From Agriotes lineatus (lineage: Eukaryota > Arthropoda > Insecta > Coleoptera > Elateridae), in the NCBI GenBank assembly GCA_940337035.1, contig CALNHX010000274.1, positions 186,001 to 250,000 on the forward strand: 64,000 bases of DNA, given 5' to 3'. Positions 21,821-35,589 of this stretch are shown here, one piece after another. Below the pieces are notes generated by a model. It worked only from the letters and a program-made list of their open reading frames with translations, made no database searches and was not told the origin of the DNA. Both the position numbers and the translations under genes were made by a program. Numbering within the stretch: the stretch's first letter is position 1; the number at the start of each line of letters is the position of its first letter.

Positions 21821-24800
21821 GGCGCTTTTTTTGGCGCGTGGCTTGGCGCTTGGCTTAGCGCTTGGCTTGGCGCTTGGCTTGGCGCTTGGCTTGGCGCTTT
21901 TCTTGGCGCGTGGCCTGGCGCGTGCCTTGTCACTTGGCTTGGCGCTCTCTTTGGAGCGTGGGATGGCGCTTTTCTTGGCGCGTGGCTTGGCGCTTGGTTT
22001 GGCGCTTGGCTTGGCGCTTTTCTTGGCGCGTGGCCTGGCGCGTGGCTTGTCGCTTGGCTTGGCGCTCTCCTTGGAGCGTGGCTTGGCGCTTGGATTGGCG
22101 CTTTTCTTGGCGCGGGGCTTGTCGCTTGGCTTGGCGCTTTTCTTGGCGCGTGGCTTGGCGCTTGGTTGGGCGTTTGGCTTGGCGCTTGTCTCGGCGATGG
22201 TTTGGCGCTTTTCTTAAAGCGTGGCTTGGCGCGTAGCCTGGCGTTTGGTTTGGCGCTTAGAATGCCGCTTGGATTGCCGCTTGGCTTGGCGCTCTCCTTG
22301 GCGCGTGGCTTGGCGCTTGGATTAGCGCTTTTCTTGGCGCGTGGGTTGTCGTTTGGCTTAGCGCATGGCGTGGCATTTTTCTTGGCGCGTAACTTGGTGC
22401 TTGGCTTGGCGCGTGGTTTGTCGCTTGGCTTGGCGCTCTCCTTGGTGCATGGGGTGTCGCTTTTCTTGGCGCGTGGCTTGTCGCTTGGCTTGGCGCGTGG
22501 CTTGGCTCTTGGCTTGGCGTTTGGTTTGGCGCTTTTCTTGGAGCTTGGCTTGGCGCGTGGCATGTCGCTTGGCTTGGCGCATGGCGTGACGCTTTTCTTG
22601 GCGCGTGGCTTGGCGCTTGGCTTGGCGCATGGCATGTCGCTTGGCTTGGCGCATGGCGTGGCGCCTTTCTTGGCGCGTGGCTTGGCGCTTGGATTGGCGC
22701 TTGGCTTGTCGCGTGGCTTGGCGATTGGCTTGGCGCTTTTGTTGGCGCGTGATTTGGCGCGTGGCTTTTCGCTTGGCTTGGTGCTCTCCTTGGTGCATGG
22801 GATGGCCCTTTTCTTGGCGCGTGGCTTGGCGCTTGGTTTGGCGCTTGGCTTGGCGCTTTTCTTGGCGAGTGGCCTAGCGCTTGGCTTTTCGCTTGGCTTG
22901 GTGCTCTCCTTGGTGCAAGGGATATCCCTTTTCTTGGCGCGGGGCTTGTCGCTTGGATTGGCGCTTCTCTTGGCGCGGGGCTTGTCTCTTGGCTTGGCGC
23001 TTTTCTTTGCGCGTGACTTGGCGCGTGACTTGGCACTTGACTTGGCGCTTTTGTTGGCGCGTGGCTTGGCGCGTGGCTTGGCGCATGGATTGGCGCTTCT
23101 CTTGGCGCGATGCTTGTCGCTTGGTTTGGCGCTTTTCTTGGCGCGTGGCTTGGCGCGTGGCTTGGCGCTTGGTTGGGCGTTTGGCTTGGCGCTTGTCTCG
23201 GCGATGGTTTGGCGCTTTTCATAAAGCGTAGTTTAGCGCGTAGCCTGGCATTTGGTTTGACGCTTAGAATGGCGCTTGGCTAGCCGCTTGGCTTGGCGCT
23301 TAGCTTGGCGCGTGGTTTGGCGCTTGGCTTGGCGCTTTTCTTGGCGCGTGGCATGGCGCGTGGCTTGTCGCTTGGCTTGGCGCGCCTTTCTTGGTGCATG
23401 GCATGGCGCTTTTCCTGGCGCGTGGCTTAGCGCTTGGTTTAGCGCTTGGCTTGGCGCTTTTCTTGACGCGTGGTTTGGCGCGTAGCTTGTCGCTTGGCTT
23501 GACGCGCCTTTCTTGGTGCATGGCATGGCGCTTTTCCTGGCGCGTGGCTTGGCGCTTGGTTTAGCGCTTGGCTTGGCGCTTTTCTTGACGCGTGGCTTGG
23601 CGCGTAGCTTGTCGCTTGGCTTGACGCTCTCCTTGGTGCATGGGTGGCGCTTTTCTTGGCGCGTGGCTTGGCGTTTGGATTAGCGCTTGGCTTGGCGCTT
23701 GACTTGGCGCGTGGCATGGCGCGTGGCTTGTCGCTTGGCTTGGCGCGCCTTTCTTGGTGCATGGCATGGCGCTTTTCCTGGCGCGTGGCTTGGCGCTTGG
23801 TTTAGCGCTTGGCTTGGCGCTTTTCTTGACGCGTGGCTTGGCGCGTAGCTTGTCGCTTGGCTTGACGCTCTCCTTGGTGCATGGGTGGCGCCTTTCTTGG
23901 CGTGTGGCTTGGCGCGTGGCTTGTCGCTTGGTTAGGTGCTCTCCTTGGCGTGTGGCTTGGCGCTTGGCTTGGCGCGTGGTTTGGCGCGAGGCTTGGCGCG
24001 TGGCTTGGCGCTTGACTTGGCGTTTTTGTTGGCGGGTGGCTTGTCGCTTGGCTTGGCGCTCTTCTTGGCGCGTGGTTTGGCGCTTGGCTTGGCGCTTTTC
24101 CTGGCGCGTGGGTTGTCGCTTGGCTTATCGCTTGGCTTGTCGCGTGGCTTGGCGATTGGCTTGGCGCTTTTGTTAACGCGTGATTTGGCGCGTGGCTTTT
24201 CGCTAGGCTTGGTGCTCTCCTTGGTGCATGGGATGGCCCTTTTCTTGGCGCGTGGCTTGGCGCTTGGTTTGGCGCTTGGCTTGGCGCTTTTCTTGGCGAG
24301 TGGCCTAGCGCTTGGCTTTTCGCTTGGCTTGGTGCTCTCCTTGGTGCATGGGATGGCTCTTTTCTTGGCGCAAGGCTTGTCGCTTGGATTGGCGCTTCTC
24401 TTGGCGCGTGGCTTGTCGCTTGGCTTGGCGCTCTTCTTGGCGCGTGGCTTGGCGCTTAGCTTGGCGCGTGGTTTGGCGCTTTTCTTAACGCGTGGCTTGT
24501 CGCTTGGCTTGGCGCATGGCGTGACGCTCTTTTTGGCGCGTGGCTTGGCGCTTGGCTTGGCGCTTCATTTGGCGCTTAACTTGGCGCTTTTCTTAGCGCG
24601 TGGCATGTCGCTTGGCTTGGCGCATGGCGTGGCGCTTTTCTTGGCGCGTGGCTTGGCGCTTGGCTTAGCGCTTGGCTTGGCGCTTGGCTTGGCGCTTGGC
24701 TTGGCGCTTTTCTTGGCGCGTGGCTTGGCGCGTGGCTTGTCACTTGGCTTGGCGCTTGGCTTGGCGCTTTTCTTGGCGCGTGGCCTGGCATGTGGCTTGG

Positions 24801-26463
24801 CGCTCTCCTTGGAGCGTGGGATGGCGCTTTTCTTGGCGCGTGGCTTGGCGCTTGGTTTGGCGCTTGGCTTGGCGCTTTTCTTGGCGCGTGGCCTGGCGCG
24901 TGGCTTGTCGCTTGGCTTGGCGCTCTCCTTGGAGCGTGGCTTGGCGCTTGGATTGGCGCTTTTCTTGGCGCAAGGCTTGTCGCTTGGCTTGGCGTTTTTC
25001 TTGGCGCGTGGCTTGGCGCTTAGTTGGGCGTTTGGCTTGGCGCTTGTCTCGGCGATGGTTTGGCGTTTTTCTTAAAGCGTGGCTTGGCGCGTAGCCTGGC
25101 GTTTGGTTTGGCGCTTAGAATGCCGCTTGGATTGCCGCTTGGCTTGGCGCTCTCCTTGGCGCGTGGCTTGGCGCTTGGATTAGCGCTTTTCTTGGCGCGT
25201 GGCTTGGCGCGTGGCTTGGCGCATGGATTGGCGCTTTTCTTGGCGCGATGCTTGTCGCTTGACTTGGCGCTTTTCTTGGCGCGTGACTTGGCACTTGACT
25301 TGGCGCTTTTGTTGGCGCGTGGCTTGGAGTTTCTTTTGGCGCGATGCTTGTCGTTTGGTTTGGCGCTTTTCTTGGCGCGTGGCTTGGCGCTTGGTTGGGC
25401 GTTTGGCTTGGCGCTTGTCTCGGCGATGGTTTGGCGCTTTTCATAAAGCGTGGCTTAGCGCGTAGCCTGGCATTTGGTTTGACGCTTAGAATGGCGCTTG
25501 GCTAGCCGCTTGGCTTGGCGCTTTCCTTGGCGCGTGGTTTGGCGCTTGGATTGGCGCTTTTCTTGGCGCGTGGGTTGTCGCTGGCTTTGCGCTTGGCTTG
25601 ACGCTTGCTTTGGCGCTTTCCTTGGCGCGTGGCCTAGCGCGTGGCTTGTCGCTTGGCTTGGCGCTCTTCTTGGCGCGTGGCTTGACGCTTAGCTTGGCGC
25701 GTGGTTTGGCGCTTGGCTTGGCGCTTTTATTGGCGCGTGGCATGGCGCGTGGCTTGTTGCTTGGCTTGGCGCGCCTTTCTTGATGCATGGCAAGGCGCTT
25801 TTCCTGGCGCGTGGCTTGGCGCTTGGTTTAGCGCTTGGCTTGGCGCTTTTCTTAACGCGTGGATTGGCGCGTAGCTTGTCGCTTGGCTTGACGCTCTCCT
25901 TGGTGCATGGGTGGCGCTTTTCTTGGCGCAAGGCTTGTCGCTTGGCTTGGCGTTTTTCTAGGCGCGTGGCTTGGCGCTTGGTTTAGCGCTTGGCTTGGCG
26001 CTTTTCTTAACGCGTGGCTTGGCGCGTAGCTTGTCGCTTGGCTTGACGCTCTCCTTGGTGCATGGGTGGCGCTTTTCTTGGCGCAAGGCTTGTCGCTTGG
26101 CTTGGCGCTTTTCTTGGCGCGTGGGTTGTCGCTGGCTTTGCGCTTGGCTTGACGCTTGCTTTGGCGCTTTCCTTGGCGCGTGGCCTAGCGCGTGGCTTGT
26201 CGCTTGGCTTGGCGCTCTTCTTGGCGCGTGGCTTGACGCTTAGCTTGGCGCGTGGTTTGGCGCTTGGCTTGGCGCTTTTATTGGCGCGTGGCATGGCGCG
26301 TGGCTTGTTGCTTGGCTTGGCGCGCCTTTCTTGGTGCATGGCAAGGCGCTTTTCCTGGCGCGTGGCTTGGCGCTTGGTTTAGCGCTTGGCTTGGCGCTTT
26401 TCTTAACGCGTGGCTTGGCGCGTAGCTTGTCGCTTGGCTTGACGCTCTCCTTGGTGCATGGGT
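21821..26463 (+). repeat. Block B tandem unit, copy 1 (4643 bp)
   Basis: Begins at a GTGGCGCTTTTTTTGGCGCG monomer pair and ends at a GCATGGGTGGCGC monomer, where copy 2 starts. GCGATGG anchors lie at 22194, 23201, 25052 and 25423. Conceptual translations in any frame are nearly identical to those 4643 bp (left part) or 4667 bp (right part) downstream, with only a few substitutions. The two breakpoints fall in the same short monomer context, as expected for unequal exchange between local repeats. Confidence 0.88.
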
Positions 26464-29400
26464 GGCGCTTTTCTTGGCGCGTGGCTTGGCGCTTGGCTTA
26501 GCGCTTGGCTTGGCGCTTGGCTTGGCGCTTGGCTTGGCGCTTTTCTTGGCGCGTGGCCTGGCGCGTGCCTTGTCACTTGGCTTGGCGCTCTCTTTGGAGC
26601 GTGGGATGGCGCTTTTCTTGGCGCGTGGCTTGGCGCTTGGTTTGGCGCTTGGCTTGGCGCTTTTCTTGGCGCGTGGCCTGGCGCGTGGCTTGTCGCTTGG
26701 CTTGGCGCTCTCCTTGGAGCGTGGCTTGGCGCTTGGATTGGCGCTTTTCTTGGCGCGGGGCTTGTCGCTTGGCTTGGCGCTTTTCTTGGCGCGTGGCTTG
26801 GCGCTTGGTTGGGCGTTTGGCTTGGCGCTTGTCTCGGCGATGGTTTGGCGCTTTTCTTAAAGCGTGGCTTGGCGCGTAGCCTGGCGTTTGGTTTGGCGCT
26901 TAGAATGCCGCTTGGATTGCCGCTTGGCTTGGCGCTCTCCTTGGCGCGTGGCTTGGCGCTTGGATTGGCGCTTTTCTTGGCGCGTGGGTTGTCGTTTGGC
27001 TTAGCGCATGGCGTGGCATTTTTCTTGGCGCGTAACTTGGTGCTTGGCTTGGCGCGTGGCTTGTCGCTTGGCTTGGCGCTCTCCTTGGTGCATGGGGTGT
27101 CGCTTTTCTTGGCGCGTGGCTTGTCGCTTGGCTTGGCGCGTGGCTTGGCTCTTGGCTTGGCGTTTGGTTTGGCGCTTTTCTTCGAGCTTGGCTTGGCGCG
27201 TGGCATGTCGCTTGGCTTGGCGCATGGCGTGACGCTTTTCTTGGCGCGTGGCTTGGCGCTTGGCTTGGCGCATGGCATGTCGCTTGGCTTGGCGCATGGC
27301 GTGGCGCCTTTCTTGGCGCGTGGCTTGGCGCTTGGATTGGCGCTTGGCTTGTCGCGTGGCTTGGCGATTGGCTTGGCGCTTTTGTTGGCGCGTGATTTGG
27401 CGCGTGGCTTTTCGCTTGGCTTGGTGCTCTCCTTGGTGCATGGGATGGCCCTTTTCTTGGCGCGTGGCTTGGCGCTTGGTTTGGCGCTTGGCTTGGCGCT
27501 TTTCTTGGCGAGTGGCCTAGCGCTTGGCTTTTCGCTTGGCTTGGTGCTCTCCTTGGTGCAAGGGATGGCCCTTTTCTTGGCGCGGGGCTTGTCGCTTGGA
27601 TTGGCGCTTCTCTTGGCGCGGGGCTTGTCTCTTGGCTTGGCGCTTTTCTTTGCGCGTGACTTGGCGCGTGACTTGGCACTTGACTTGGCGCTTTTGTTGG
27701 CGCGTGGCTTGGCGCGTGGCTTGGCGCATGGATTGGCGCTTCTCTTGGCGCGATGCTTGTCGCTTGGTTTGGCGCTTTTCTTGGCGCGTGGCTTGGCGCG
27801 TGGCTTGGCGCTTGGTTGGGCGTTTGGCTTGGCGCTTGTCTCGGCGATGGTTTGGCGCTTTTCATAAAGCGTAGTTTAGCGCGTAGCCTGGCATTTGGTT
27901 TGACGCTTAGAATGGCGCTTGGCTAGCCGCTTGGCTTGGCGCTTAGCTTGGCGCGTGGTTTGGCGCTTGGCTTGGCGCTTTTCTTGGCGCGTGGCATGGC
28001 GCGTGGCTTGTCGCTTGGCTTGGCGCGCCTTTCTTGGTGCATGGCATGGCGCTTTTCCTGGCGCGTGGCTTAGCGCTTGGTTTAGCGCTTGGCTTGGCGC
28101 TTTTCTTGACGCGTGGTTTGGCGCGTAGCTTGTCGCTTGGCTTGACGCGCCTTTCTTGGTGCATGGCATGGCGCTTTTCCTGGCGCGTGGCTTGGCGCTT
28201 GGTTTAGCGCTTGGCTTGGCGCTTTTCTTGACGCGTGGCTTGGCGCGTAGCTTGTCGCTTGGCTTGACGCTCTCCTTGGTGCATGGGTGGCGCTTTTCTT
28301 GGCGCGTGGCTTGGCGTTTGGATTAGCGCTTGGCTTGGCGCTTGACTTGGCGCGTGGCATGGCGCGTGGCTTGTCGCTTGGCTTGGCGCGCCTTTCTTGG
28401 TGCATGGCATGGCGCTTTTCCTGGCGCGTGGCTTGGCGCTTGGTTTAGCGCTTGGCTTGGCGCTTTTCTTGACGCGTGGCTTGGCGCGTAGCTTGTCGCT
28501 TGGCTTGACGCTCTCCTTGGTGCATGGGTGGCGCCTTTCTTGGCGTGTGGCTTGGCGCGTGGCTTGTCGCTTGGTTAGGTGCTCTCCTTGGCGTGTGGCT
28601 TGGCGCTTGGCTTGGCGCGTGGTTTGGCGCGAGGCTTGGCGCGTGGCTTGGCGCTTGACTTGGCGTTTTTGTTGGCGGGTGGCTTGTCGCTTGGCTTGGC
28701 GCTCTTCTTGGCGCGTGGCTTGGCGCTTAGCTTGGCGCGTGGTTTGGCGCTTGGCTTGGCGCTTTTCCTGGCGCGTGGGTTGTCGCTTGGCTTATCGCTT
28801 GGCTTGTCGCGTGGCTTGGCGATTGGCTTGGCGCTTTTGTTAACGCGTGATTTGGCGCGTGGCTTTTCGCTTGGCTTGGTGCTCTCCTTGGTGCATGGGA
28901 TGGCCCTTTTCTTGGCGCGTGGCTTGGCGCTTGGTTTGGCGCTTGGCTTGGCGCTTTTCTTGGCGAGTGGCCTAGCGCTTGGCTTTTCGCTTGGCTTGGT
29001 GCTCTCCTTGGTGCATGGGATGGCTCTTTTCTTGGCGCAAGGCTTGTCGCTTGGATTGGCGCTTCTCTTGGCGCGTGGCTTGTCGCTTGGCTTGGCGCTC
29101 TTCTTGGCGCGTGGCTTGGCGCTTAGCTTGGCGCGTGGTTTGGCGCTTTTCTTAACGCGTGGCTTGTCGCTTGGCTTGGCGCATGGCGTGACGCTCTTTT
29201 TGGCGCGTGGCTTGGCGCTTGGCTTGGCGCTTCATTTGGCGCTTAACTTGGCGCTTTTCTTAGCGCGTGGCATGTCGCTTGGCTTGGCGCATGGCGTGGC
29301 GCTTTTCTTGGCGCGTGGCTTGGCGCTTGGCTTAGCGCTTGGCTTGGCGCTTGGCTTGGCGCTTGGCTTGGCGCTTTTCTTGGCGCGTGGCTTGGCGCGT

Positions 29401-31130
29401 GGCTTGTCACTTGGCTTGGCGCTTGGCTTGGCGCTTTTCTTGGCGCGTGGCCTGGCATGTGGCTTGGCGCTCTCCTTGGAGCGTGGGATGGCGCTTTTCT
29501 TGGCGCGTGGCTTGGCGCTTGGTTTGGCGCTTGGCTTGGCGCTTTTCTTGGCGCGTGGCCTGGCGCGTGGCTTGTCGCTTGGCTTGGCGCTCTCCTTGGA
29601 GCGTGGCTTGGCGCTTGGATTGGCGCTTTTCTTGGCGCAAGGCTTGTCGCTTGGCTTGGCGTTTTTCTTGGCGCGTGGCTTGGCGCTTAGTTGGGCGTTT
29701 GGCTTGGCGCTTGTCTCGGCGATGGTTTGGCGTTTTTCTTAAAGCGTGGCTTGGCGCGTAGCCTGGCGTTTGGTTTGGCGCTTAGAATGCCGCTTGGATT
29801 GCCGCTTGGCTTGGCGCTCTCCTTGGCGCGTGGCTTGGCGCTTGGATTAGCGCTTTTCTTGGCGCGTGGCTTGGCGCGTGGCTTGGCGCATGGATTGGCG
29901 CTTTTCTTGGCGCGATGCTTGTCGCTTGACTTGGCGCTTTTCTTGGCGCGTGACTTGGCACTTGACTTGGCGCTTTTGTTGGCGCGTGGCTTGGAGCTTT
30001 TTTTGGCGCGATGCTTGTCGTTTGGTTTGGCGCTTTTCTTGGCGCGTGGCTTGGCGCTTGGTTGGGCGTTTGGCTTGGCGCTTGTCTCGGCGATGGTTTG
30101 GCGCTTTTCATAAAGCGTGGCTTAGCGCGTAGCCTGGCATTTGGTTTGACGCTTAGAATGGCGCTTGGCTAGCCGCTTGGCTTGGCGCTTTCCTTGGCGC
30201 GTGGTTTGGCGCTTGGATTGGCGCTTTTCTTGGCGCGTGGGTTGTCGCTGGCTTTGCGCTTGGCTTGACGCTTGCTTTGGCGCTTTCCTTGGCGCGTGGC
30301 CTAGCGCGTGGCTTGTCGCTTGGCTTGGCGCTCTTCTTGGCGCGTGGCTTGACGCTTAGCTTGGCGCGTGGTTTGGCGCTTGGCTTGGCGCTTTTATTGG
30401 CGCGTGGCATGGCGCGTGGCTTGTTGCTTGGCTTGGCGCGCCTTTCTTGATGCATGGCAAGGCGATTTTCCTGGCGCGTGGCTTGGCGCTTGGTTTAGCG
30501 CTTGGCTTGGCGCTTTTCTTAACGCGTGGCTTGGCGCGTAGCTTGTCGCTTGGCTTGACGCTCTCCTTGGTGCATGGGTGGCGCTTTTCTTGGCGCAAGG
30601 CTTGTCGCTTGGCTTGGCGTTTTTCTAGGCGCGTGGCTTGGCGCTTGGTTTAGCGCTTGGCTTGGCGCTTTTCTTAACGCGTGGCTTGGCGCGTAGCTTG
30701 TCGCTTGGCTTGACGCTCTCCTTGGTGCATGGGTGGCGCTTTTCTTGGCGCAAGGCTTGTCGCTTGGCTTGGCGCTTTTCTTGGCGCGTGGGTTGTCGCT
30801 GGCTTTGCGCTTGGCTTGACGCTTGCTTTGGCGCTTTCCTTGGCGCGTGGCCTAGCGCGTGGCTTGTCGCTTGGCTTGGCGCTCTTCTTGGCGCGTGGCT
30901 TGACGCTTAGCTTGGCGCGTGGTTTGGCGCTTGGCTTGGCGCTTTTATTGGCGCGTGGCATGGCGCGTGGCTTGTTGCTTGGCTTGGCGCGCCTTTCTTG
31001 GTGCATGGCAAGGCGCTTTTCCTGGCGCGTGGCTTGGCGCTTGGTTTAGCGCTTGGCTTGGCGCTTTTCTTAACGCGTGGCTTGGCGCGTAGCTTGTCGC
31101 TTGGCTTGACGCTCTCCTTGGTGCATGGGT
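26464..31130 (+). repeat. Block B tandem unit, copy 2 (4667 bp)
   Basis: GCGATGG anchors at 26837, 27844, 29719 and 30090 match copy 1 at offsets 4643, 4643, 4667 and 4667. The 24-bp step lies near 28.7 kb, where copy 2 has two extra monomers (a CGTGGC-CTTAGC pair), adding eight codons in the shadow frames. The copy ends at 31130 before a GGCGCTTTTC monomer that matches position 26464. Confidence 0.88.
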
Positions 31131-32721
31131 GGCGCTTTTCTTGGCGCGTGGCTTGGCGCTTGGATTAGCGCTTTGCTTGGCGCTTAGCTTGGCGTCTTTC
31201 TTGGCGCGTGGCTTGGCGCGTGGCTTGTTGCTTGGTTAGGTGCTCTTCTTGGTGTGTGGCTTGGCGCTTGGCTTGGCGCGTGGTTTGGCGCTAGGTTTGG
31301 CGCGTGACTTGGCGCTTGACTTGGCGTTTTTGTTGGCGGGTGGCTTGGCGCGTGGCTTGTCGCTTGGTTAGGTGCTCTTCTTGGCGTGTGGCTTGGCGGT
31401 TAGCTTGGCGCGTGGTTTGGCGCTTGGCCTGGCGCGTGGCTTGGCGCGTGGCTTGTCGCTTGGCTTGGCGCTCTCCTTGGAGCGTGGCTTGGCGCTTGGC
31501 TCGGCGCATGGCTTGGCGCTTGGCTCGGCGCGTGGCTTGGCGCTTGGTTGGCTTGAGGCTTTTCTTGGCGCGTGGCCTGGCGCGTGGCTTGTCGCTTGGC
31601 TTGGCGCTCTCCTTCGTGCATGGGAAGGCGCTTTTCTTGGCGCGTGGCCTGGCGCGTGGCTTGTAGCTTGGCTTGGCGCTTGGCTTGACGCTTTTCTTGG
31701 CGCGTGGCTTGGCGCGTGGATTGTCGCATGCCTGGGCGCTTGGCTTGGCGCTTGGCTTGGCGCTTGGCTTGACGCTTGGCTTGGCACTTGGCTTGGAGCT
31801 TGGCTTGACGCTTGGCTTGGCGCATGTCTTGGCGCTCATATTGGCGCGATGCTTGGCGCTTGGCTAGGCGTTTGGCTTGGCGCTTGTCTCGGCGCTTGGC
31901 TTCGCGCTTTTCTTAGCGCGTGGCTTGGCGCATAGCTTGGCGCTTGGCTGGGCGCTTGGCTTGGCGCTTTGCTTGGCGGCTGGCTTGGCGCTTGTCTTGG
32001 TGCTTGTCTTGGCGCATGGCTTAGCGGTCTCCTTAGCGCGTGTCTTGGCGCTTGGCTGGGCGCTTGGCTTAGCGCTTGGCTTGGCGCTTTTCTTGACGCG
32101 TAGCTTGTCGCTTGGCTTGGTGCTTTTCTTGGCGCGTGGCTTGGCGCTTGTCTAAGCGCTTGGCTTGGCGCTTAAGTTGGAGCTTGGCTTGGCGCTTTAC
32201 TTGGCGCTTTTTTGGAGCATGGCTTGTCGTTTGGCTTGGCGCTTTTCTTGGCGGGTGGCTTGGCACTTGGCTTGGCGCTTGGCTTGGCGCGTGCCTTGGC
32301 GCTTTTTTTGGCGCGTGGTTTTCCGCGTGGCTTGGCGCTTGGCTGGCTGGGCGCTTGGCTTAGCGCTTGGCTTGACGCTTGGCTTGGCGCTTTTCTTAGC
32401 GCGTGGCTTGGCGCGTGGCTTGGCGCGGGGCTTGGTGCGTGGTTTGGCGCTTGGCTGGCTAAACGCTTGGCTGGCTGAATGCTTTGCTTAGCGCTTGGCT
32501 TGACGCTTGGCTTAGCGCTTTCCTTGGCGCGTGGCTTGGAGCTTGGCTTGGCGCTTGGCTTGGTGCTTGTCTTGGCGCATGGCTTGGCGCTCTCCTTGCC
32601 GCGTGACTTGGCGCTTGGTTGGGCGCTTGGCTTGGCGCTTGGCTTGGCGCTTTTCTTGGCGCGTGGCATGGCGCTTGTCTGGGAGCTTGGCTTGGCGCTT
32701 GGCTTGTCGCTTGGCTTGGTG

Positions 32722-32852
32722 TTTTTTTTTGGCGCGTGGCTTGGCGCTTGTCTGGGCGCTTGGCTTGTCGCTTGGTTTGGTGTTTTTTTTGGCGCGTGGC
32801 TTGGCGCTTGTCTGGGCGCTTGGTTTGTCGTTTGGCTTGGTGTTTTTTTTTT
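32722..32852 (+). repeat. T-tract monomers, cluster 3
   Basis: T9 at 32722-32730, T8 at 32783-32790 and T10 at 32843-32852, in the same 60-bp context as clusters 1 and 2. The third is followed by GCGCG rather than GGCGCG. Confidence 0.9.
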
Positions 32853-35589
32853 GCGCGTGGCTTGTCGCTTGGCTTGGCTCTTTTGTTGGCGGGTGGCTTG
32901 GCGCGTGGCTTGGCGCTTAGCTGGGTTGGCGCTTGGCTGGGCGCTTGGCTTGTCGCTTTTCTTGGCGCGTAGCTTGGCGCTTGTCTGGGCGCTTGGCTTG
33001 GCGCTTGGCTTAACGCTTGGCTTGGCGCTTGGCTTGGCGCTTGGCTTGGCGCTTGGTTAGGCGCTTGGGTTGGCGCTTTCTTGGCGCGTGGCTTGTCGCT
33101 TGGCTTGGCTCCTTTGTTGGCGGGTGGCTTGTCGCTTGGCTTGGCGCTCTCCTTGGAGCGTGGCTTGGCGCTTGGCACGGCGCATGGCATGGCGCTTGGC
33201 TCGGCGCGTGGCTTGGCGCGTGGCTTGTCGCTTGGCTTGGCTCTTTTGTTGGCGGGTGGCTTGGCGCGTGACTTGGCGCTTGGCTGGGTTGGCGCCTTCT
33301 TGGCGCGTGGCTTGCCGCTTGGTTTGGCGCTTTTTTTAGCGCTTTTCTTGGCGCGTGGCATGGCGCTTGGCGTGGCGCTTGGCTTGGTGCTTGTCTTGGC
33401 GCATGGCTTGGCGCAATCCTTTTCACGTGACTTGGCGCGAGGCTGGGCGCTTGGCTTGTCGCTTTTCTTGGCGCGTAGCTTGGCGCTTGTCTGGGCGCTT
33501 GGCTTGGCGCTTGGCTTGGCGCTTGGCTTGGCGCTTGGGTTGGCGCTTTCTTGGCGCGTAGCTTGTCGTTTGGCTTGGCTCTTTTGTTGGTGGGTGGCTT
33601 GGCGCGTGGCTTGGCGCTTAGCCTGGCGCTTTTCTTGGCGCGTGGCTTGGCGCGTGGCTTGTCGCTTGGCTTGGCGCTTTTCATGGCGCGTGGCTTGGAG
33701 CTTGGCTTAGCGCCTGGATTGGCGCTTGGTTTAGCGCTTTTCTTAGCGCTTTTCTTGGCGCGTGGCTTGGCGCTTGGCTTAGCGCTTGGCTTGGTGCTTG
33801 TCTTGGCGCATGGCTTGGCGCTATCCTTTTCACGTGACTTGGCGCTTGGCTGGGCGCTTGGCTTGTCGCTTTTCTTGGCGCGTAGCTTGGCGCTTGTCTG
33901 GGCGCTTGGCTTGGCGCCTGGCTTGGCGCTTGGCTTGGCGCTTGGGTTGGCGCTTTCTTGGCGCGTGGCTTGTCGCTTGGCTTGGCTCTTTTGTTGGCGG
34001 GTGGCTTGGCGCGTGGCTTGGCGCTTAGCTGGGTTGGCGCTTGGCTGGGCGCTTGGCTTGTCGCTTTTCTTGGCGCGTAGCTTGGCGCTTGTCTGGGCGG
34101 TTGGCTTGGCGCTTGGCTTGGCGCTTGGCGTGGCGCTTGGGTTGGCGTTTTCTTGGCGCTTGGCTTAGCGCTTGGCTTGGTGCTTGTCTTGGCGCATGGC
34201 TTGGCGCTATCCTTTTCACGTGACTTGGCGCTTGGCTGGGCGCTTGGTTTGTCGCTTTTCTTGGCGCGTGGCTTGGCGCGTGGCCTGGCGCGTGGCTTGG
34301 CGCGTGGCTTGTCGCTTGGCTTGGCGCTCTCCTTGGAGCGTGGCTTGGCGCTTGGCTCGGCGCATGGCTTGGCGCTTGGCTCGGCGCGTGGCTTGGCGCT
34401 TGGTTGGCTTGGTGCTTTTCTTGGCGCGTGGCCTGGCGCGTGGCTTGTCGCTTGGCTTGGCGCTCTCCTTCGTGCATGGGGTGGCGCTTTTCTTGGCGCG
34501 TGGCATGGCGCGTGGCTTGTCGCTTGGCTTGGCGCTTGGCTTGACGCTTTTCTTGGCGCGTGGCTTGGCGCGTGGATTGGCGCTTGCCTGGGCGCTTGGC
34601 TTGGCGCTTGGCTTGGCGCTTGGCTTGACGCTTGGCTTGGCACTTGGCTTGGAGCTTGGCTTGACGCTTGGCTTGGCGCATGTCTTGGCGCTCATATTGG
34701 CGCGTGGCTTGGCGCTTGGCTAGGCGTTTGGGTTGGCGCTTGTCTCGGCGCTTGGCTTCGCGCTTTTCTTAACGCGTGGCTTGGCGCATAGCTTGGCGCT
34801 TGGCTGGGCGCTTGGCTTGGCGCTTGGCTTGGCGCTTGGCTTGGCGCTTGTCTTGGTGCTTGTCTTGGCGCATGGCTTAGCGGTCTCCTTAGCGCGTGTC
34901 TTGGCGCTTGGCTGGGCGCTTGGCTTAGCGCTTGGCTTGGCGCTTTTCTTGACGCGTAGCTTGTCGCTTGGCTTGGCGCTTGGCTTGGCGCTTTGCTTGG
35001 CGCTTTTTTGGAGCATGGCTTGTCGCTTGGCTTGGCGCTTTTCTTGGCGGGTGGCTTGGCACTTGGCTTGGCGCTTGGCTTGGCGCGTGCCTTGGCGCTT
35101 TTTTTGGCGCGTGGTTTTCCGCGTGGCTTGGCGCTTGGCTGGCTGGGCGCTTGGCTTAGCGCTTGGCTTGACGCTTGGCTTGGCGCTTTTCTTAGCGCGT
35201 GGCTTGGCGCGTGGCTTGGCGCGGGGCTTGGTGCGTGGTTTGGCGCTTGGCTGGCTAAACGCTTGGCTGGCTGAATGCTTGGCTTAGCGCTTGGCTTGAC
35301 GCTTGGCTTAGCGCTTTCCTTGGCGCGTGGCTTGGAGCTTGGCTTGGGGCTTGGCTTGGCGCTTAGTTTGGCGCTTGGCTTGGCGCTTGGCTTGGCGCTT
35401 GGCTTGGTGATTGTGTTGGCGCATGGCTTGGCGCTCTCCTTGCCGCGTGACTTGGCGCTTGGTTGGGCGCTTGGCTTGGCGCTTGGCTTGGCGCTTTTCT
35501 TGGCGCGTGGCTTGGCGCTTGTCTGGGCGCTTGGCTTGGCGCTTGGCTTGGCGCTTGGCTTGGCGCTTGGCTTGTCGCTTGGCTTGGTG

